Positions 43,899 through 53,196 of a stretch of DNA of 64,000 nt are shown in pieces. Both the position numbers and the translations under genes were made by a program. The DNA is from Aquaspirillum sp. LM1 (GTDB lineage: Bacteria > Pseudomonadota > Gammaproteobacteria > Burkholderiales > Aquaspirillaceae), in contig NZ_CP019509.1 of NCBI RefSeq assembly GCF_002002905.1, forward strand, positions 1,054,001-1,118,000, given 5' to 3'. The notes below the pieces were generated by a model, which was given only the letters and a program-made list of their open reading frames with translations, was not told the DNA's origin and ran no database searches. Position 1 is the first letter of the stretch; each line of letters starts with the position of its first letter.

Positions 43899-44020
43899 GG
43901 TGGATTCCTGGGAATGAGGTTCGGTGAATGTGCAATTGTCCCGACCCTGTATGAACTTTTCATGAAGGGAACATCACTTGTGCCCGCTTGCGGGCACAAA
44001 AACATGATTTTCATGCTGAA

Positions 44021-44686
44021 TCAGCGGATTTCCTTCACCCCTGAGTCGGTGCCCAGCAGCAAGACATGGGCGTGCTGGCGGGCAAAGATGCCGCAGCACA
44101 CCACGCCGGGGATCTGGTTGATGGCGGTTTCCATCTCTACCGGCTTGAGAATTTCCAGATTGTGCACGTCCAGAATCAGGTTGCCATTGTCGGTGACAAA
44201 GCCCTGACGCCATTCTGGATGCCCGCCCAGATGCACCAGTTCGCGCGCCACCAGCGAACGCGCCATCGGAATCACCTCCACTGCCACCGGGAAGGTGCCC
44301 AGCTTGGCCACATATTTGGCTTCGTCGGCAATGCAGATGAATTCCTGGGCCGACGCCGCCACGATTTTTTCCCGGGTCAGCGCGCCACCACCCCCCTTGA
44401 TCATGTGCAGCGAGTGGTTGATTTCGTCGGCACCATCGATATACACCGGCAATTCGCCAATATTGGTCAGCTCGAACACCGGAATGCCGTGCGCCTTCAG
44501 CCGGGCGGTGGAGGCGTCGGAGCTGGACACGCAACCGTCAATCCGTCCCTTGATGCGCGCCAGTTCGTCGATAAAGAAATTCACGGTAGACCCGGTGCCA
44601 ACGCCAATCAATGCGTTATCCGGCACAAAATCAATCGCCTTGCGCGCTACCGCGCGTTTTTTGTCGTCTTGGGTCAGGGTGGTCAT
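44021..44686 (-). CDS. rpiA: ribose-5-phosphate isomerase A
   Basis: RpiA, 221 aa, interconverts ribose 5-phosphate and ribulose 5-phosphate in the pentose phosphate pathway. Typical motifs are [13 protein letters not shown] (phosphate binding, about residue 28), SSSDAST, the catalytic DGADEI and the [12 protein letters not shown] segment. Length and order match the family. It stands alone between phoU and ispF. A 10-bp inverted repeat (TTGTGCCCGC/GCGGGCACAA) follows its stop but lacks a T run on the coding strand. Confidence 0.97.
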   Translation of the reverse strand: MTTLTQDDKKRAVARKAIDFVPDNALIGVGTGSTVNFFIDELARIKGRIDGCVSSSDASTARLKAHGIPVFELTNIGELPVYIDGADEINHSLHMIKGGGGALTREKIVAASAQEFICIADEAKYVAKLGTFPVAVEVIPMARSLVARELVHLGGHPEWRQGFVTDNGNLILDVHNLEILKPVEMETAINQIPGVVCCGIFARQHAHVLLLGTDSGVKEIR

Positions 44687-44814
44687 GGTGGTCTCGCTGT
44701 TGACTTCGGTGGTCCGTCACAGCAGGTGCTGCGGCAGAGCGGTATTATCACATAAGCGTGGCAAAGTACATGCCTGATCCGGGGCTGGTCAGCCGGGGCA
44801 CAGGCGCGTGCGTA

Positions 44815-45291
44815 TCACGCTTTTTCAATCAGGCACACCGCCTGCGCGGCAATGCCTTCCTCCCGGCCCAGATGGCCGAGTTTTTCGCTGGTTTTGGCCT
44901 TGATGTTCACAGCGTCCATATCCAGGCGCAAATCGGTGGCGATGTGTGCACGCATGGCCGGAATATGGCTGGCCAGCTTGGGGCGCTGGGCAATCACCGT
45001 GCTGTCCACATTCACCACTTTCCAGCCGCGCCGCGCCAGGCGGGCCACGGTTTCCCGCAGCAGGATGCGGCTGTCCACGCCATGAAACGCCGGGTCGGTG
45101 TCCGGAAAATGGCTGCCGATATCGCCCAGCCCGGCCGCCCCCAGCAGGGCGTCGGTAATGGCGTGCAGCAGGGCATCGGCGTCGGAATGCCCCAGCAGCC
45201 CTTTGTCATGCGGGACGGTCACCCCACCCAGAATCAGCGGTCGGCCTTCCACCAGTCGGTGAACGTCCCAGCCCTGTCCAATGCGAATCAT
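44815..45291 (-). CDS. ispF: 2-C-methyl-D-erythritol 2,4-cyclodiphosphate synthase
   Basis: IspF, 158 aa, makes the cyclic diphosphate intermediate of the non-mevalonate isoprenoid pathway. Metal ligands lie in GWDVHRL (D-x-H) near the start and in the later [24 protein letters not shown] region; FPDTDP and the [13 protein letters not shown] end are typical. Its ATG overlaps the ispD stop by 4 bases, so it is the last gene of the methyltransferase-rnhA-dnaQ-ispD-ispF run. IspD and IspF act in the same pathway and are fused in some bacteria, but are separate here. Confidence 0.97.
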   Translation of the reverse strand: MIRIGQGWDVHRLVEGRPLILGGVTVPHDKGLLGHSDADALLHAITDALLGAAGLGDIGSHFPDTDPAFHGVDSRILLRETVARLARRGWKVVNVDSTVIAQRPKLASHIPAMRAHIATDLRLDMDAVNIKAKTSEKLGHLGREEGIAAQAVCLIEKA

Positions 45292-45983
45292 GCCATGTCA
45301 TCCTTGTGTGTGCTCAGAAGGGCGGCGGCCAGCCGGATATCCTGAGCATAGGTCACCTTGAAATTGCGCGCATCACCGCGCACCAGACGCGGCTGCCGGC
45401 CCAGGCGCTCGATGGCCGAGGCTTCGTCGGTAATCTCCGCCCCGCTACCGGCGGCCAGCGCGCGCGCCAGCAGGCCGTAGCGGAACATCTGCGGGGTTTG
45501 CGCCTGCCACAGGCCATCGCGGGCCACGGTGGCGGCCACGCCCTGCTGGCCATCGTCGCGCTTGAGGGTGTCGGCCACCGGCAGCGCCAACAGGCCGCCG
45601 CAGGGGTCGGTGTCCAGCGTGTCAATCAGCCGGGTGAGCGCATCTGCCGGCAGGCAGCAGCGGGCGGCGTCGTGCACCAGCACCCAGTCGTCGTCGGCCA
45701 GCGCCAGCGCGGCCAGGCCGTTGCGCACGGTTTCGGCGCGAGTGGCCCCACCATGGCGCAGCACGCCCAGCTTGGCGTCGGGCCAGTCAAACTGGTCAAA
45801 CCAGTCATCTTCCGGGCTGATGACCACCCAGACCTGATCCACCCTGGGCTCGGCGCACAAGGTGCGCAGGGTGTGCGCCAGGAGCGGCTGGCCAGCCAGT
45901 GCGGTGTATTGTTTGGGGGTGGGCTGGCCAAAGCGGCTGCCGCTGCCTGCCGCAGGCACCAGCACCACGCAGCGTGGCTTCAT
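45288..45983 (-). CDS. ispD: 2-C-methyl-D-erythritol 4-phosphate cytidylyltransferase
   Basis: IspD, 231 aa, transfers CMP to methylerythritol phosphate. The nucleotide-binding start [21 protein letters not shown], the [10 protein letters not shown] segment and the [10 protein letters not shown] segment are diagnostic. The ATG at 45981-45983 overlaps the dnaQ stop by 4 bases. An upstream in-frame start (46010) would overlap dnaQ more and is not needed. Its own stop overlaps the ispF start, so translation of the three genes is probably coupled. Confidence 0.96.
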   Translation of the reverse strand: MKPRCVVLVPAAGSGSRFGQPTPKQYTALAGQPLLAHTLRTLCAEPRVDQVWVVISPEDDWFDQFDWPDAKLGVLRHGGATRAETVRNGLAALALADDDWVLVHDAARCCLPADALTRLIDTLDTDPCGGLLALPVADTLKRDDGQQGVAATVARDGLWQAQTPQMFRYGLLARALAAGSGAEITDEASAIERLGRQPRLVRGDARNFKVTYAQDIRLAAALLSTHKDDMA

Positions 45984-46693
45984 GCCGACTCCGGCGGGGT
46001 TTTCCGCCACAGGCAGCTGCCCTTGACGGCTTTGTCCAGGCCGTCCAGGTAACTTTCATGCAGGGCGGTTTCTTCGGCGCTGGCCAACTGCACCTTGGGG
46101 CGTGTGCCGCCACTGAGGCTGAGTGCCGGGCCGCCGCGTTCGGACTGGATGGGCTCGATGTCCATCAACAGGCTTTCCTGGCCACGGGTCATGGCCAGAT
46201 ACACCTCGCAGAGCAGTTCGCAGTCGATCAGCGCGCCGTGGAAGGTGCGGTTGGAGCGGTCCACTTCAAAGCGGTCGCACAAGGCGTCCAGGTTGTTGCG
46301 CTTGCCGGGAAACTGTTCCTTGGCCATGGCCAGGGTGTCGATCACTTCGCCCGCCTGGCTTCTGGCGCTGGGCAGGCCAATCCGGGTGAACTCCATATCC
46401 AGAAAGCCCATGTCGAAGGGGGCGTTATGGATGATCAGCCCGGCACCGCGAATGAAGTCGCTGATTTGCTCTGCCACACCGGCAAACACCGGCTGGCCTT
46501 CCAGTTGGTCGAGGGTGATGCCGTGGATGCGCGAGGCTTCTTCCGGGATGTCGCGTTCCGGGTGGACAAACAGGTGCAGCGAGCGGCCAGTGAGCTTGCG
46601 CCCGACCATTTCCAGCCCGGCAAATTCAACCAGCCGGTCGCCAGTGCGCGGGTTCAGGCCGGTGGTTTCGGTATCGAGAATAATGTAACGCAT
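45980..46693 (-). CDS. dnaQ: DNA polymerase III epsilon subunit (proofreading exonuclease)
   Basis: DnaQ, 237 aa, is the 3'-5' proofreading subunit of the replicase. The Exo I motif ILDTETTGLN sits at residue 5. Exo II follows as IIHNAPFDMGFLDMEF with its Asp, and Exo III as the HGALIDCELLCEVYL segment with the catalytic His/Asp. The C-terminal 50 residues are a linker and clamp/alpha-binding part. It follows rnhA by 24 bases. In many proteobacteria rnhA and dnaQ are adjacent but divergent; here they are co-oriented in one operon. Confidence 0.96.
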   Translation of the reverse strand: MRYIILDTETTGLNPRTGDRLVEFAGLEMVGRKLTGRSLHLFVHPERDIPEEASRIHGITLDQLEGQPVFAGVAEQISDFIRGAGLIIHNAPFDMGFLDMEFTRIGLPSARSQAGEVIDTLAMAKEQFPGKRNNLDALCDRFEVDRSNRTFHGALIDCELLCEVYLAMTRGQESLLMDIEPIQSERGGPALSLSGGTRPKVQLASAEETALHESYLDGLDKAVKGSCLWRKTPPESA

Positions 46694-46717
46694 GAAAAAC
46701 CTTGGTGTGATTCCGGG

Positions 46718-47167
46718 TTAGCCGCCCAGGGTGTCGTCCACCCCACGGTTGGCCAGGGCGTCGGCCCGTTCGTTGAATTCATGGCCGGCGTGGCCTTTTA
46801 CCCAGCGCCAGTCAATCTGGTGGGTGCTTTGTGCGCTGTCGAGCAACTGCCATAGGTCGGCATTCTTGACCGGGGCCTTGGCGGCGGTTTTCCAGCCACG
46901 CGCCTTCCAGCCATGAATCCATTCGCTGATGCCTTTTTGCACGTACTGCGAGTCGGTGTATACATGGATGACCGACGGGCGTTTCAGGCAGTTCAGCGCC
47001 TTGATCACCGCCAGCAGCTCCATGCGGTTGTTGGTGGTGTCGTTTTCACCGCCCCACAGCTCTTTTTCGGCACCCTTGTAGCGCAACAGCGCGCCCCAGC
47101 CGCCTGGGCCAGGGTTGCCCTTGCAGGCGCCATCGGTGTAAATCTCGACAATATCAGCTGTGCTCAT
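46718..47167 (-). CDS. rnhA: ribonuclease HI
   Basis: RNase HI, 149 aa, removes RNA from RNA-DNA hybrids. The catalytic acids are visible in [32 protein letters not shown] and the late NERADALA. The basic handle [16 protein letters not shown] between them is characteristic. Its 5' end overlaps the methyltransferase stop by 14 bases, so it belongs to the five-gene operon. Confidence 0.97.
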   Translation of the reverse strand: MSTADIVEIYTDGACKGNPGPGGWGALLRYKGAEKELWGGENDTTNNRMELLAVIKALNCLKRPSVIHVYTDSQYVQKGISEWIHGWKARGWKTAAKAPVKNADLWQLLDSAQSTHQIDWRWVKGHAGHEFNERADALANRGVDDTLGG

Positions 47168-47900
47168 GCCTGTTCTTTCGGGTCACCGCCGGTGGCAACA
47201 CGCCCCGGCGGCTGGAACGGGCGGCGCTGCTGGCCAGCGGGGCGGGCGTCAGCAGCCGCCAGCGCGGGGTGAGCAGGCGCATGCCGCGCACCCGCTTGAC
47301 CGCTTCGATGGCATACACGCCAGCCGCCAGCGGCCACCAGCGGTCGCCGGCATCTTCCATGAATCGCCAGCGCTGCAGCCAGCTTTCCCGCTCAAACGGC
47401 GGCGCATAACACAAGAACGCCCCGCCAGCCGGCTCCAGGCTCAGCAACTGCAGCCAGTCCTTCAGCCGGTTCAGCCCGATGAAATTGGCCTGCCACGGCA
47501 AGCTGTCCGGCTTGCCCCGCCGCGCCAGCCCCCACAGGCTGAACGGATTGAAGCCGGTCAGGATCACCCGCCCCTCAGCCACCAGCACCCGTTCGGCTTC
47601 ACGCAGCACCTGGTGCGGATGGCTGGTAAAATCCAGCACGTGGGGCAGCAGCAGCAGGTCGATGCTCTGGTTGGCAAACGGCATGGCCACCGGATCGCAC
47701 AGCAGGTCCACCGGGCCATGATTGCCGGCCAGGCAGCGCCAGGGCATGCGGTTTTCCCGCAGCAGCGGGTGGTCCGGCAGACCAAGCTGAACGGCGTGGT
47801 AGCCAAACACATCGGCCACCGCCCGGTCAAAATAAGCCTGTTCGCGCGCCATCACATAGTGGCCAAGCGGCGTATGCAGCCATTGGCTCAGTTCCGGCAT
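47154..47900 (-). CDS. SAM-dependent methyltransferase (class I)
   Basis: A 248-aa methyltransferase next to rnhA and gloB, a placement conserved in Beta- and Gammaproteobacteria. The SAM-binding motif I is weak, but motif II/III segments [28 protein letters not shown] and [15 protein letters not shown] fit a Methyltransf_11-type protein. The Arg/Ser-rich tail ([19 protein letters not shown]) is probably disordered. The ATG at 47898-47900 gives a normal length; the 123 extra open codons lie over gloB and are rejected. It opens the operon that continues with rnhA, dnaQ, ispD and ispF. Its target is unknown. Confidence 0.85.
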   Translation of the reverse strand: MPELSQWLHTPLGHYVMAREQAYFDRAVADVFGYHAVQLGLPDHPLLRENRMPWRCLAGNHGPVDLLCDPVAMPFANQSIDLLLLPHVLDFTSHPHQVLREAERVLVAEGRVILTGFNPFSLWGLARRGKPDSLPWQANFIGLNRLKDWLQLLSLEPAGGAFLCYAPPFERESWLQRWRFMEDAGDRWWPLAAGVYAIEAVKRVRGMRLLTPRWRLLTPAPLASSAARSSRRGVLPPAVTRKNRHEHS

Positions 47901-47915
47901 GCCGGTCCCTCCGTT

Positions 47916-47928
47916 TGAAACGGTTTCA
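47916..47928. promoter_or_regulatory. 13-bp palindrome directly before gloB
   Basis: TGAAAC-G-GTTTCA occupies the middle of the 30-base gap between the divergent methyltransferase and gloB starts and ends 2 bases before the gloB ATG, where a ribosome binding site should be. It may be an operator or an RNA hairpin. Confidence 0.45.
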
Positions 47929-47930
47929 TC

Positions 47931-48689
47931 ATGCTGAAAATCTCTCCCGTTCCAGTCTTCAACGACAATTATATCTGGGTTTTGCACACCCCGACGCATG
48001 CCTTGGTGGTTGACCCTGGCGATGCCGGGCCTATTTGCGCCTGGCTGGCCGAGCAGCAGCTTGTTCTGGCCGGGGTGGTGCTGACCCATGGCCATCCTGA
48101 CCATATTGGCGGCCTGGCCGGCCTGCTGGCCGCGCATCCTGCGCCGGTTTACGGGCCAGGCGAGCTGGCCGGGGTGGATCATCCGGTGGATGAAGGCGAC
48201 CAGATTGCCCCGCCGGGCTGGCCAGAGACGCTGACTGTCTGGGCCACGCCAGGACACACCCGCCACCATCTGAGCTATCTGCTGCCGGGGGCGGTATTTT
48301 GCGGCGACACGCTATTTGCCTGTGGCTGCGGGCGGATTTTTGATGGCACGCCAGCCCAGTTGTACGCCTCGCTGATCCGGCTGGCCAGCCTGCCCGACGA
48401 TACCCTCGTGTATTGCAGCCATGAATATACCTTGTCCAACCAGCAGTTTGCCGGGCAGATTGAGCCTGACAATGCCGCGCTGAGCGCCCGCCGCCTGCGC
48501 GACCAGGCCCGCCGCGCTGCCGGGCTGCCTACCGTGCCCAGCCGGATGGCAGAAGAGCAGCAGACCAATCCATTCTTGCGGGTAGCGCAACCCGCCGTGC
48601 GCCGGGCGCTGGCCGATGCGGGCTACGCGCCGCTGGACACTGACCTGCAGACATTCACCGCCTTGCGTGAATGGAAAAACCGGTTTTGA
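47931..48689 (+). CDS. gloB: hydroxyacylglutathione hydrolase (glyoxalase II)
   Basis: GloB, 252 aa, hydrolyses S-lactoylglutathione to lactate and glutathione, the second step of methylglyoxal detoxification. The metallo-beta-lactamase metal site reads THGHPDHIGG (about residue 52), with later ligands in TPGHTRHH, FCGDTLF and YCSHEYT. The C-terminal HAGH substrate-binding part is present (the NPFLR segment). It starts 30 bases from the divergent methyltransferase gene, and no Shine-Dalgarno sequence precedes its ATG. Confidence 0.95.
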   Translation: MLKISPVPVFNDNYIWVLHTPTHALVVDPGDAGPICAWLAEQQLVLAGVVLTHGHPDHIGGLAGLLAAHPAPVYGPGELAGVDHPVDEGDQIAPPGWPETLTVWATPGHTRHHLSYLLPGAVFCGDTLFACGCGRIFDGTPAQLYASLIRLASLPDDTLVYCSHEYTLSNQQFAGQIEPDNAALSARRLRDQARRAAGLPTVPSRMAEEQQTNPFLRVAQPAVRRALADAGYAPLDTDLQTFTALREWKNRF

Positions 48690-48784
48690 ATGATTTTGGC
48701 ATGTGACTCACCGCCAGGGCAGACGCTGCTGGGGCTGATGGGAAATATTTTGGCAAAATGCGCAAAACGATTGATTTTTATGGG

Positions 48785-48813
48785 TTGACAGCCTTGCTCA
48801 GGAAAACTAGCAT
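48785..48813 (+). promoter_or_regulatory. sigma-70 promoter of mltD
   Basis: A perfect TTGACA, 17 bases, then TAGCAT, about 33 bases before the ATG at 48846. Confidence 0.7.
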
Positions 48814-48845
48814 CGCTGCAACTCGAAAATGAAGGTTATTTTGCC

Positions 48846-50603
48846 ATGAAGCCCCTTGCCCCGCTCGCCCTGGCACTGTCATTGGCCTTTTCTGTCGCTC
48901 ACGCCGACGACGCCCCCAATGACCCCAGCCAGCCGATGCAGGTCGGCATGCAGTTGATGCAAAGTAATGCGCATTTGTTGCGCAATGGTGACAATGTCTG
49001 GGTGCGTGTGCGCGAAGGCTTCCAGCTGACCGAAGTGGACAGCGAGCTGGTGCGTCGCCACGAACGCCTGTACAGCGCCAAGCCAGAATACCTCAAGCGC
49101 ACGCTCGACCGCAGCAAACGTTATCTGTTTCACATCATGAACGAAGTCGAGCGGCGCGGCATGCCCACCGAAATTGCCCTGCTGCCCCTGGTGGAAAGCG
49201 CCTTCAATCCTGGCGCGGTGTCCAGCGCCAAGGCTGCCGGGCTGTGGCAGTTCATGCCGGCCACCGGTCGCCACTACGGCCTGGAGCAAACCTTCTGGTA
49301 CGACGGTCGCCGCGATGTGCTGGGTGCCACCAGCGCTGCACTGGACTACCTGGAAAACCTCTACGCCATGTTTGGCGACTGGAGCCTGGCGCTGGCTGCA
49401 TACAACTGGGGTGAGGGCAATGTCAGCCGCGCACTGGAAAAAAACCGCGCCAAGGGCCTGCCAGAAGAGTTTTCCGCCATCCGCCTGCCTAACGAAACCC
49501 GCAACTACGTGCCCAAGCTGATTGCCGTGCGCAATATTCTGGCCGAACCGGAACGCTTTGGCCTGAAGCTGGATAAGTTCGACAACCGTCCGTATTTTGT
49601 GGCGGTGAGCACCGGCAAGCATATGGATCTGGACGTGGCGGCCAAGCTGGCCGAGATGCCGATGGACGAATTCAAGGCGCTCAATCCGGCATTCAACCGT
49701 CCGATCTACGCCCACAAGCCGGGCCGTCAATTGCTGATTCCGGCCACCAAGGCCGAGCTGTTTGAAAAAAACCTGGCCGCCTATCAGGCACCACTGCTGT
49801 CGTGGCAGGTGTATACCGCCCAGCCGGGTGACAGCGTGGAAGAACTGGCCCAGCGCTACGGCATGACCCTCGAACGCCTGCGCAGCGTCAATGGCCTGGC
49901 AAGCAACGCCATTGCACCGGGCCAGCCACTGGTGCTGGCGGCACTGAACCCGGCGGCCACGCCGAGCGCCAGCACGCTGACAATCAGCGCTGACACCGAC
50001 ACCACGCCAGATACCCTGGCCAGCCCGGCGCCGGTGGCGCGCCTGGCTGCTGCCACACCAGTGACCTTGGCAGCTGCGGCGGCCAAAGACGCTGTCAGCG
50101 ATATGCCAGTCCGCACTGCTGCTGCCTCTGAGTTGAGCCGGCCCGTCGCCGTGGTGGGCGACAGCGCCAGCCCCGAGCGGGCAGATGCGCCCCGTCGGGT
50201 GGCAGCCACCCTGGTGCCACAAACCGCCAGCAGCCCTGACAGCAGCGTCAGCCGGCACACCGTGGCCGCTGGCGACACCCTGTACAACATCGCCCGCCGC
50301 TACAACCTCAGCGTGGCCGAGCTGAAAACCCTCAACCGCCTGGACGACGAGGCCATCAAGCTGGGCCAGACGCTCACCGTCAAGGGCAGCGCCAGCAGTG
50401 CCGTGGCCAGCGCCAAGCCAGCCAGCAAGCCCGAACCACGCGAAACCCGCAAGGAATACGTGGTGCAAAAGGGCGATACCCTGTTCAGCATCGCCCGCAA
50501 GTTCAATATCGACCACGACGATCTGAAAAAATGGAACCAGACCAAGTCGCTGGCCCGATTGCAGCCAGGCTTCAAGCTCACCTTGTGGACGGGTGGCCGT
50601 TAA
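48846..50603 (+). CDS. mltD: membrane-bound lytic murein transglycosylase D with three LysM domains
   Basis: A 585-aa exported muramidase that cuts peptidoglycan glycan strands, leaving 1,6-anhydro ends. After a signal peptide (ending VAHA) comes an SLT domain of family 1D. Its catalytic Glu is residue 117 in PLVESAFNP, followed by AAGLWQFMPATGRHYGL and the AAYNWGEGNV segment. LysM repeats lie at about 318-368, 475-520 and 535-582 (VQKGDTLFSIARKFN in the last). A 100-residue Ala/Thr/Pro-rich linker separates the first LysM from the other two. No lipobox Cys is seen, unlike E. coli MltD, so it may be periplasmic or membrane-associated by other means. Confidence 0.92.
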   Translation: MKPLAPLALALSLAFSVAHADDAPNDPSQPMQVGMQLMQSNAHLLRNGDNVWVRVREGFQLTEVDSELVRRHERLYSAKPEYLKRTLDRSKRYLFHIMNEVERRGMPTEIALLPLVESAFNPGAVSSAKAAGLWQFMPATGRHYGLEQTFWYDGRRDVLGATSAALDYLENLYAMFGDWSLALAAYNWGEGNVSRALEKNRAKGLPEEFSAIRLPNETRNYVPKLIAVRNILAEPERFGLKLDKFDNRPYFVAVSTGKHMDLDVAAKLAEMPMDEFKALNPAFNRPIYAHKPGRQLLIPATKAELFEKNLAAYQAPLLSWQVYTAQPGDSVEELAQRYGMTLERLRSVNGLASNAIAPGQPLVLAALNPAATPSASTLTISADTDTTPDTLASPAPVARLAAATPVTLAAAAAKDAVSDMPVRTAAASELSRPVAVVGDSASPERADAPRRVAATLVPQTASSPDSSVSRHTVAAGDTLYNIARRYNLSVAELKTLNRLDDEAIKLGQTLTVKGSASSAVASAKPASKPEPRETRKEYVVQKGDTLFSIARKFNIDHDDLKKWNQTKSLARLQPGFKLTLWTGGR

Positions 50604-50653
50604 GCCGGGCTCGCACCATCACGCATCATTGCCGCCCGGATTGGGCGGTGTGA

Positions 50654-50689
50654 CTGGGCCGGACAGGAGGGTTTTCCTGTCCGGCCCAG
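50654..50689. terminator. bidirectional terminator between mltD and the GT41 gene
   Basis: CTGGGCCGGACAGGA and its exact complement enclose a 6-base loop, with CTATTTTT after it on the plus strand. It serves mltD and probably the convergent GT41 gene. Confidence 0.75.
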
Positions 50690-50696
50690 GCTATTT

Positions 50697-53036
50697 TTAC
50701 CCACCGATTTTTGCTTCATCACTCTGGTCACTCTGGCTGGGCAGCGGTGTAGTCTGCTGCGCGCACCAGGCCTGCCACATGCCGCGCAAAGCCGCTTCAA
50801 ACTGGCGGGTAAAACCCGCTTCATCCATCAGCCGGCTGGCTTCCATCTCGCTGCGCAGTGCCAGGCGGATGGCGTTGAGCGCCGGGATATCCGCCGCCAG
50901 CCTGGCGGCGATGTCCAGATAGCCTGCCTGATCTTGCGCCACCCACTCCGGATGGCCCACGGCATGCAGCAGGCTCACGCCCATGCGCGAGACAAACCGT
51001 GTCCCTGCCAGCGTCACCAGCGGCACGCCCATCCACAGCACATCGCAGCTGGAGGTGCCGCCATTGGCCGGAAACGGGTCGAGGGCAATGTCAATCTGGT
51101 GGTAGCGCAGATACTGCCAGCGGGAATCCCGCTCTTCCAGCTGCAGACGTGCGGCGGCAATGCCGTGCTGGGCAAAACGCGCTTGCAGCTCGGCACGGGC
51201 CTGGCCGTGCTGGATGCCGGCCAGTTCCAGCAGCAGGCGCGAGCCAGGCACGCGATGCAGCAGCTGTGACCACAGCGCAATCATGTCGTTGGTGATCTTG
51301 GCGTAGTTGTTACAGCAGCCAAACGTTATCTGGCCATGCTGTAGCGCCGGGGTGGGCTGCACCGCGTAGTCGGCGCGGTGACGCAATGCCGGCTGGCGCA
51401 CCATGGGCCGGTAGCAGCAAAACACCTCGGGCAGCCGCCAGAGCCGTTCGGTATAGCGCGCTTCTGCCCCGGCTGGGTCTCCATGGCCATCGCTGATGCG
51501 CCAGTGTATCCGGCTCAGCCCGCTGGTGTCGGCATAGCCCAGCCAGCTCACCTGTACCGGCGCAGGGCGATGGGCAAAGGTCAGCAGCCGGTGGCCGCCG
51601 GTATGCCCGGACAGATCAATCAGGATGTCGATCTGATCCTGCTGAATCTGTCGGGCCAGTTCCATGGACGTGGCACCACGCACCCGACGCCAGACATCGG
51701 CCAGTGGCCGCAACTGCTCGGTGACGGCATCCGGATTCAGGCTGGTGTCGTAGGCGATGCAATCAAACTGCTGGCGATGGCGTTCACTCCACACCGGTAA
51801 CACGAAATAGGCCACCGGGTGCGAGTTAAAGTCGCCAGACACCCAGCCTACCCGCAGCCGGCGTTGCGGATTGGCCAAGTTGTCATGCCGGCGCGGCGTC
51901 GGGCAGGGACGTTCATAGCGCAGGCCAAAGCCCCGGTGCCAGTCAAACACTTCCTCAGGGGAATAACCCGGTGCATATTGCAGCGTCAGCAGCAGGTTGC
52001 TGTAGGTGTCGCTGTCGCCAGGATCGAGCGCCAGCGCCTGTTGATAGGCGGCAATCGCGGCGGTGTGCTGGCCCAGCTGGCGCAGTGCCGAACCCAAACG
52101 GCGTGGGTGGACGGCGACGTTTGGCTGGCGCGCGGCCAACTGCTCCAGCAGGGCAATCGCCGCCTCAAACTGGTGCTGGAAACGCCAGGCATCAACCTGG
52201 GCAGACAAGGCGTCCAGATGGTCTGGCTGGCGGGACAATACCTGATCCAGATAGCCTTGTGCCGAGGCAAACGCCTGACGGCGAATCTGCAGGGTGGCCA
52301 GATTCACCAGGGTGGCACTATCGTCTGGCTGGCGCTGCAATACCCGCTGGTGCATGGCCAGCGCGTCATCGAGTTCGCCACATTGTGCCAGTGCATTGGC
52401 CAGGTTGATTTGCACATGGAGATCGTCCGGATGGCGTGCCAGGGTGTGCTGCAGCAGATTCCGGGCAGCCACATAGCGCTTTTGCTGCAGATAGCAGTGG
52501 CCCAGATTATTGGCCGCCTGAGCATGCTCCGGTGCCAGCGCCAGCGCCCGCTCGAAATACGCCGCAGCCTCTGCCATGCGTTGGTGCACCACCAGCACCG
52601 TACCCAGCCGGCACAGGGCCTCCACCGAGTTCGGGGTGAGCAAGGCCTGCTGATGCGCCAGTCTGATGGCTTGTGGCAGTTCAGCACTGGGTGGCTGGGC
52701 CAGGCTGAGCGCGCCGCTGGCCTGACGTGCCAGCAGTTGTTCGGCTTCGGCCAGCCAGCCCTGCCACGCTGGCTGTGCCTCCAGGCGGAGCGCCTGTTGC
52801 CAGCACGCCTGGCTGGCAGCCAGATCCAGCGCCTTCCAGTGTACCCGCCCCAGCAGTGCCAGGCAGGCGGCTTGCTGGCGTGGATCGGCATTTGTGCTTT
52901 GCAATGTCTCCCGCAGCGTGGTCAGGCGCGTACGCGCCAGAGGCCAGTTGCCGGCTTGCAGGGCGGCTTGCGCCTGCTGGTACGCGTGATCAAACTCGAA
53001 CGAATCCGTCGGGGCGTGTGTGGCTGCAGTGCTCAT
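50697..53036 (-). CDS. TPR-containing O-GlcNAc transferase-like glycosyltransferase (GT41/SPINDLY)
   Basis: A 779-aa protein. The N-terminal 350 residues are about nine tetratricopeptide repeats (for example AAAYFERALALAPEHAQAANNLGHCYLQ). The rest is a GT41 catalytic region of the O-GlcNAc transferase/SPINDLY type. Its diagnostic segments are VSGDFNSHPVAYF with the conserved His, ILIDLSGHTGGHRL, RLPEVFCCYRP, FGCCNNYAKI and DIALDPFPANGGTSSCDVLWMG. Such enzymes add a sugar to Ser/Thr of proteins from a nucleotide-sugar donor. In motile bacteria they often modify flagellin or adhesins, so a flagellin target is a reasonable guess in this motility-rich window. It is a single gene, with a decayed miniature element 27 bases before its start. 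Confidence 0.88.
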   Translation of the reverse strand: MSTAATHAPTDSFEFDHAYQQAQAALQAGNWPLARTRLTTLRETLQSTNADPRQQAACLALLGRVHWKALDLAASQACWQQALRLEAQPAWQGWLAEAEQLLARQASGALSLAQPPSAELPQAIRLAHQQALLTPNSVEALCRLGTVLVVHQRMAEAAAYFERALALAPEHAQAANNLGHCYLQQKRYVAARNLLQHTLARHPDDLHVQINLANALAQCGELDDALAMHQRVLQRQPDDSATLVNLATLQIRRQAFASAQGYLDQVLSRQPDHLDALSAQVDAWRFQHQFEAAIALLEQLAARQPNVAVHPRRLGSALRQLGQHTAAIAAYQQALALDPGDSDTYSNLLLTLQYAPGYSPEEVFDWHRGFGLRYERPCPTPRRHDNLANPQRRLRVGWVSGDFNSHPVAYFVLPVWSERHRQQFDCIAYDTSLNPDAVTEQLRPLADVWRRVRGATSMELARQIQQDQIDILIDLSGHTGGHRLLTFAHRPAPVQVSWLGYADTSGLSRIHWRISDGHGDPAGAEARYTERLWRLPEVFCCYRPMVRQPALRHRADYAVQPTPALQHGQITFGCCNNYAKITNDMIALWSQLLHRVPGSRLLLELAGIQHGQARAELQARFAQHGIAAARLQLEERDSRWQYLRYHQIDIALDPFPANGGTSSCDVLWMGVPLVTLAGTRFVSRMGVSLLHAVGHPEWVAQDQAGYLDIAARLAADIPALNAIRLALRSEMEASRLMDEAGFTRQFEAALRGMWQAWCAQQTTPLPSQSDQSDEAKIGG

Positions 53037-53062
53037 AAGCGGTGCTCATCATCTGTTTCTGA

Positions 53063-53152
53063 GGAAACGCTGAAAAAATCGTCATTCTCGCAAAGACGGG
53101 AGTCCAGTGTTTTGATTTTGCTGGATTTTTCTGAATCAATCAGCGCGTTTCC
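53063..53152. mobile_element. IS5-like miniature element, degenerate copy (90 bp)
   Basis: It begins GGAAACGCTGAAAAAATCGT and ends TCAGCGCGTTTCC. The inner palindrome is mutated (TCTCGCAAAGACGGGA) and the flanks show no clear 4-base duplication, so it is an old copy. It lies in the short gap upstream of the GT41 gene. Confidence 0.65.
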
Positions 53153-53196
53153 AAGGGCCGTCTCAATCTGCTTGTCCTGGACCATGGCCCTGCTAT

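Noticed and set aside
43978-43998. The 10-bp inverted repeat TTGTGCCCGC/GCGGGCACAA as the rpiA terminator.
   Set aside because: The A/T run lies on the wrong side for the coding strand, so it was not listed as a terminator, only as a hairpin in the rpiA entry.
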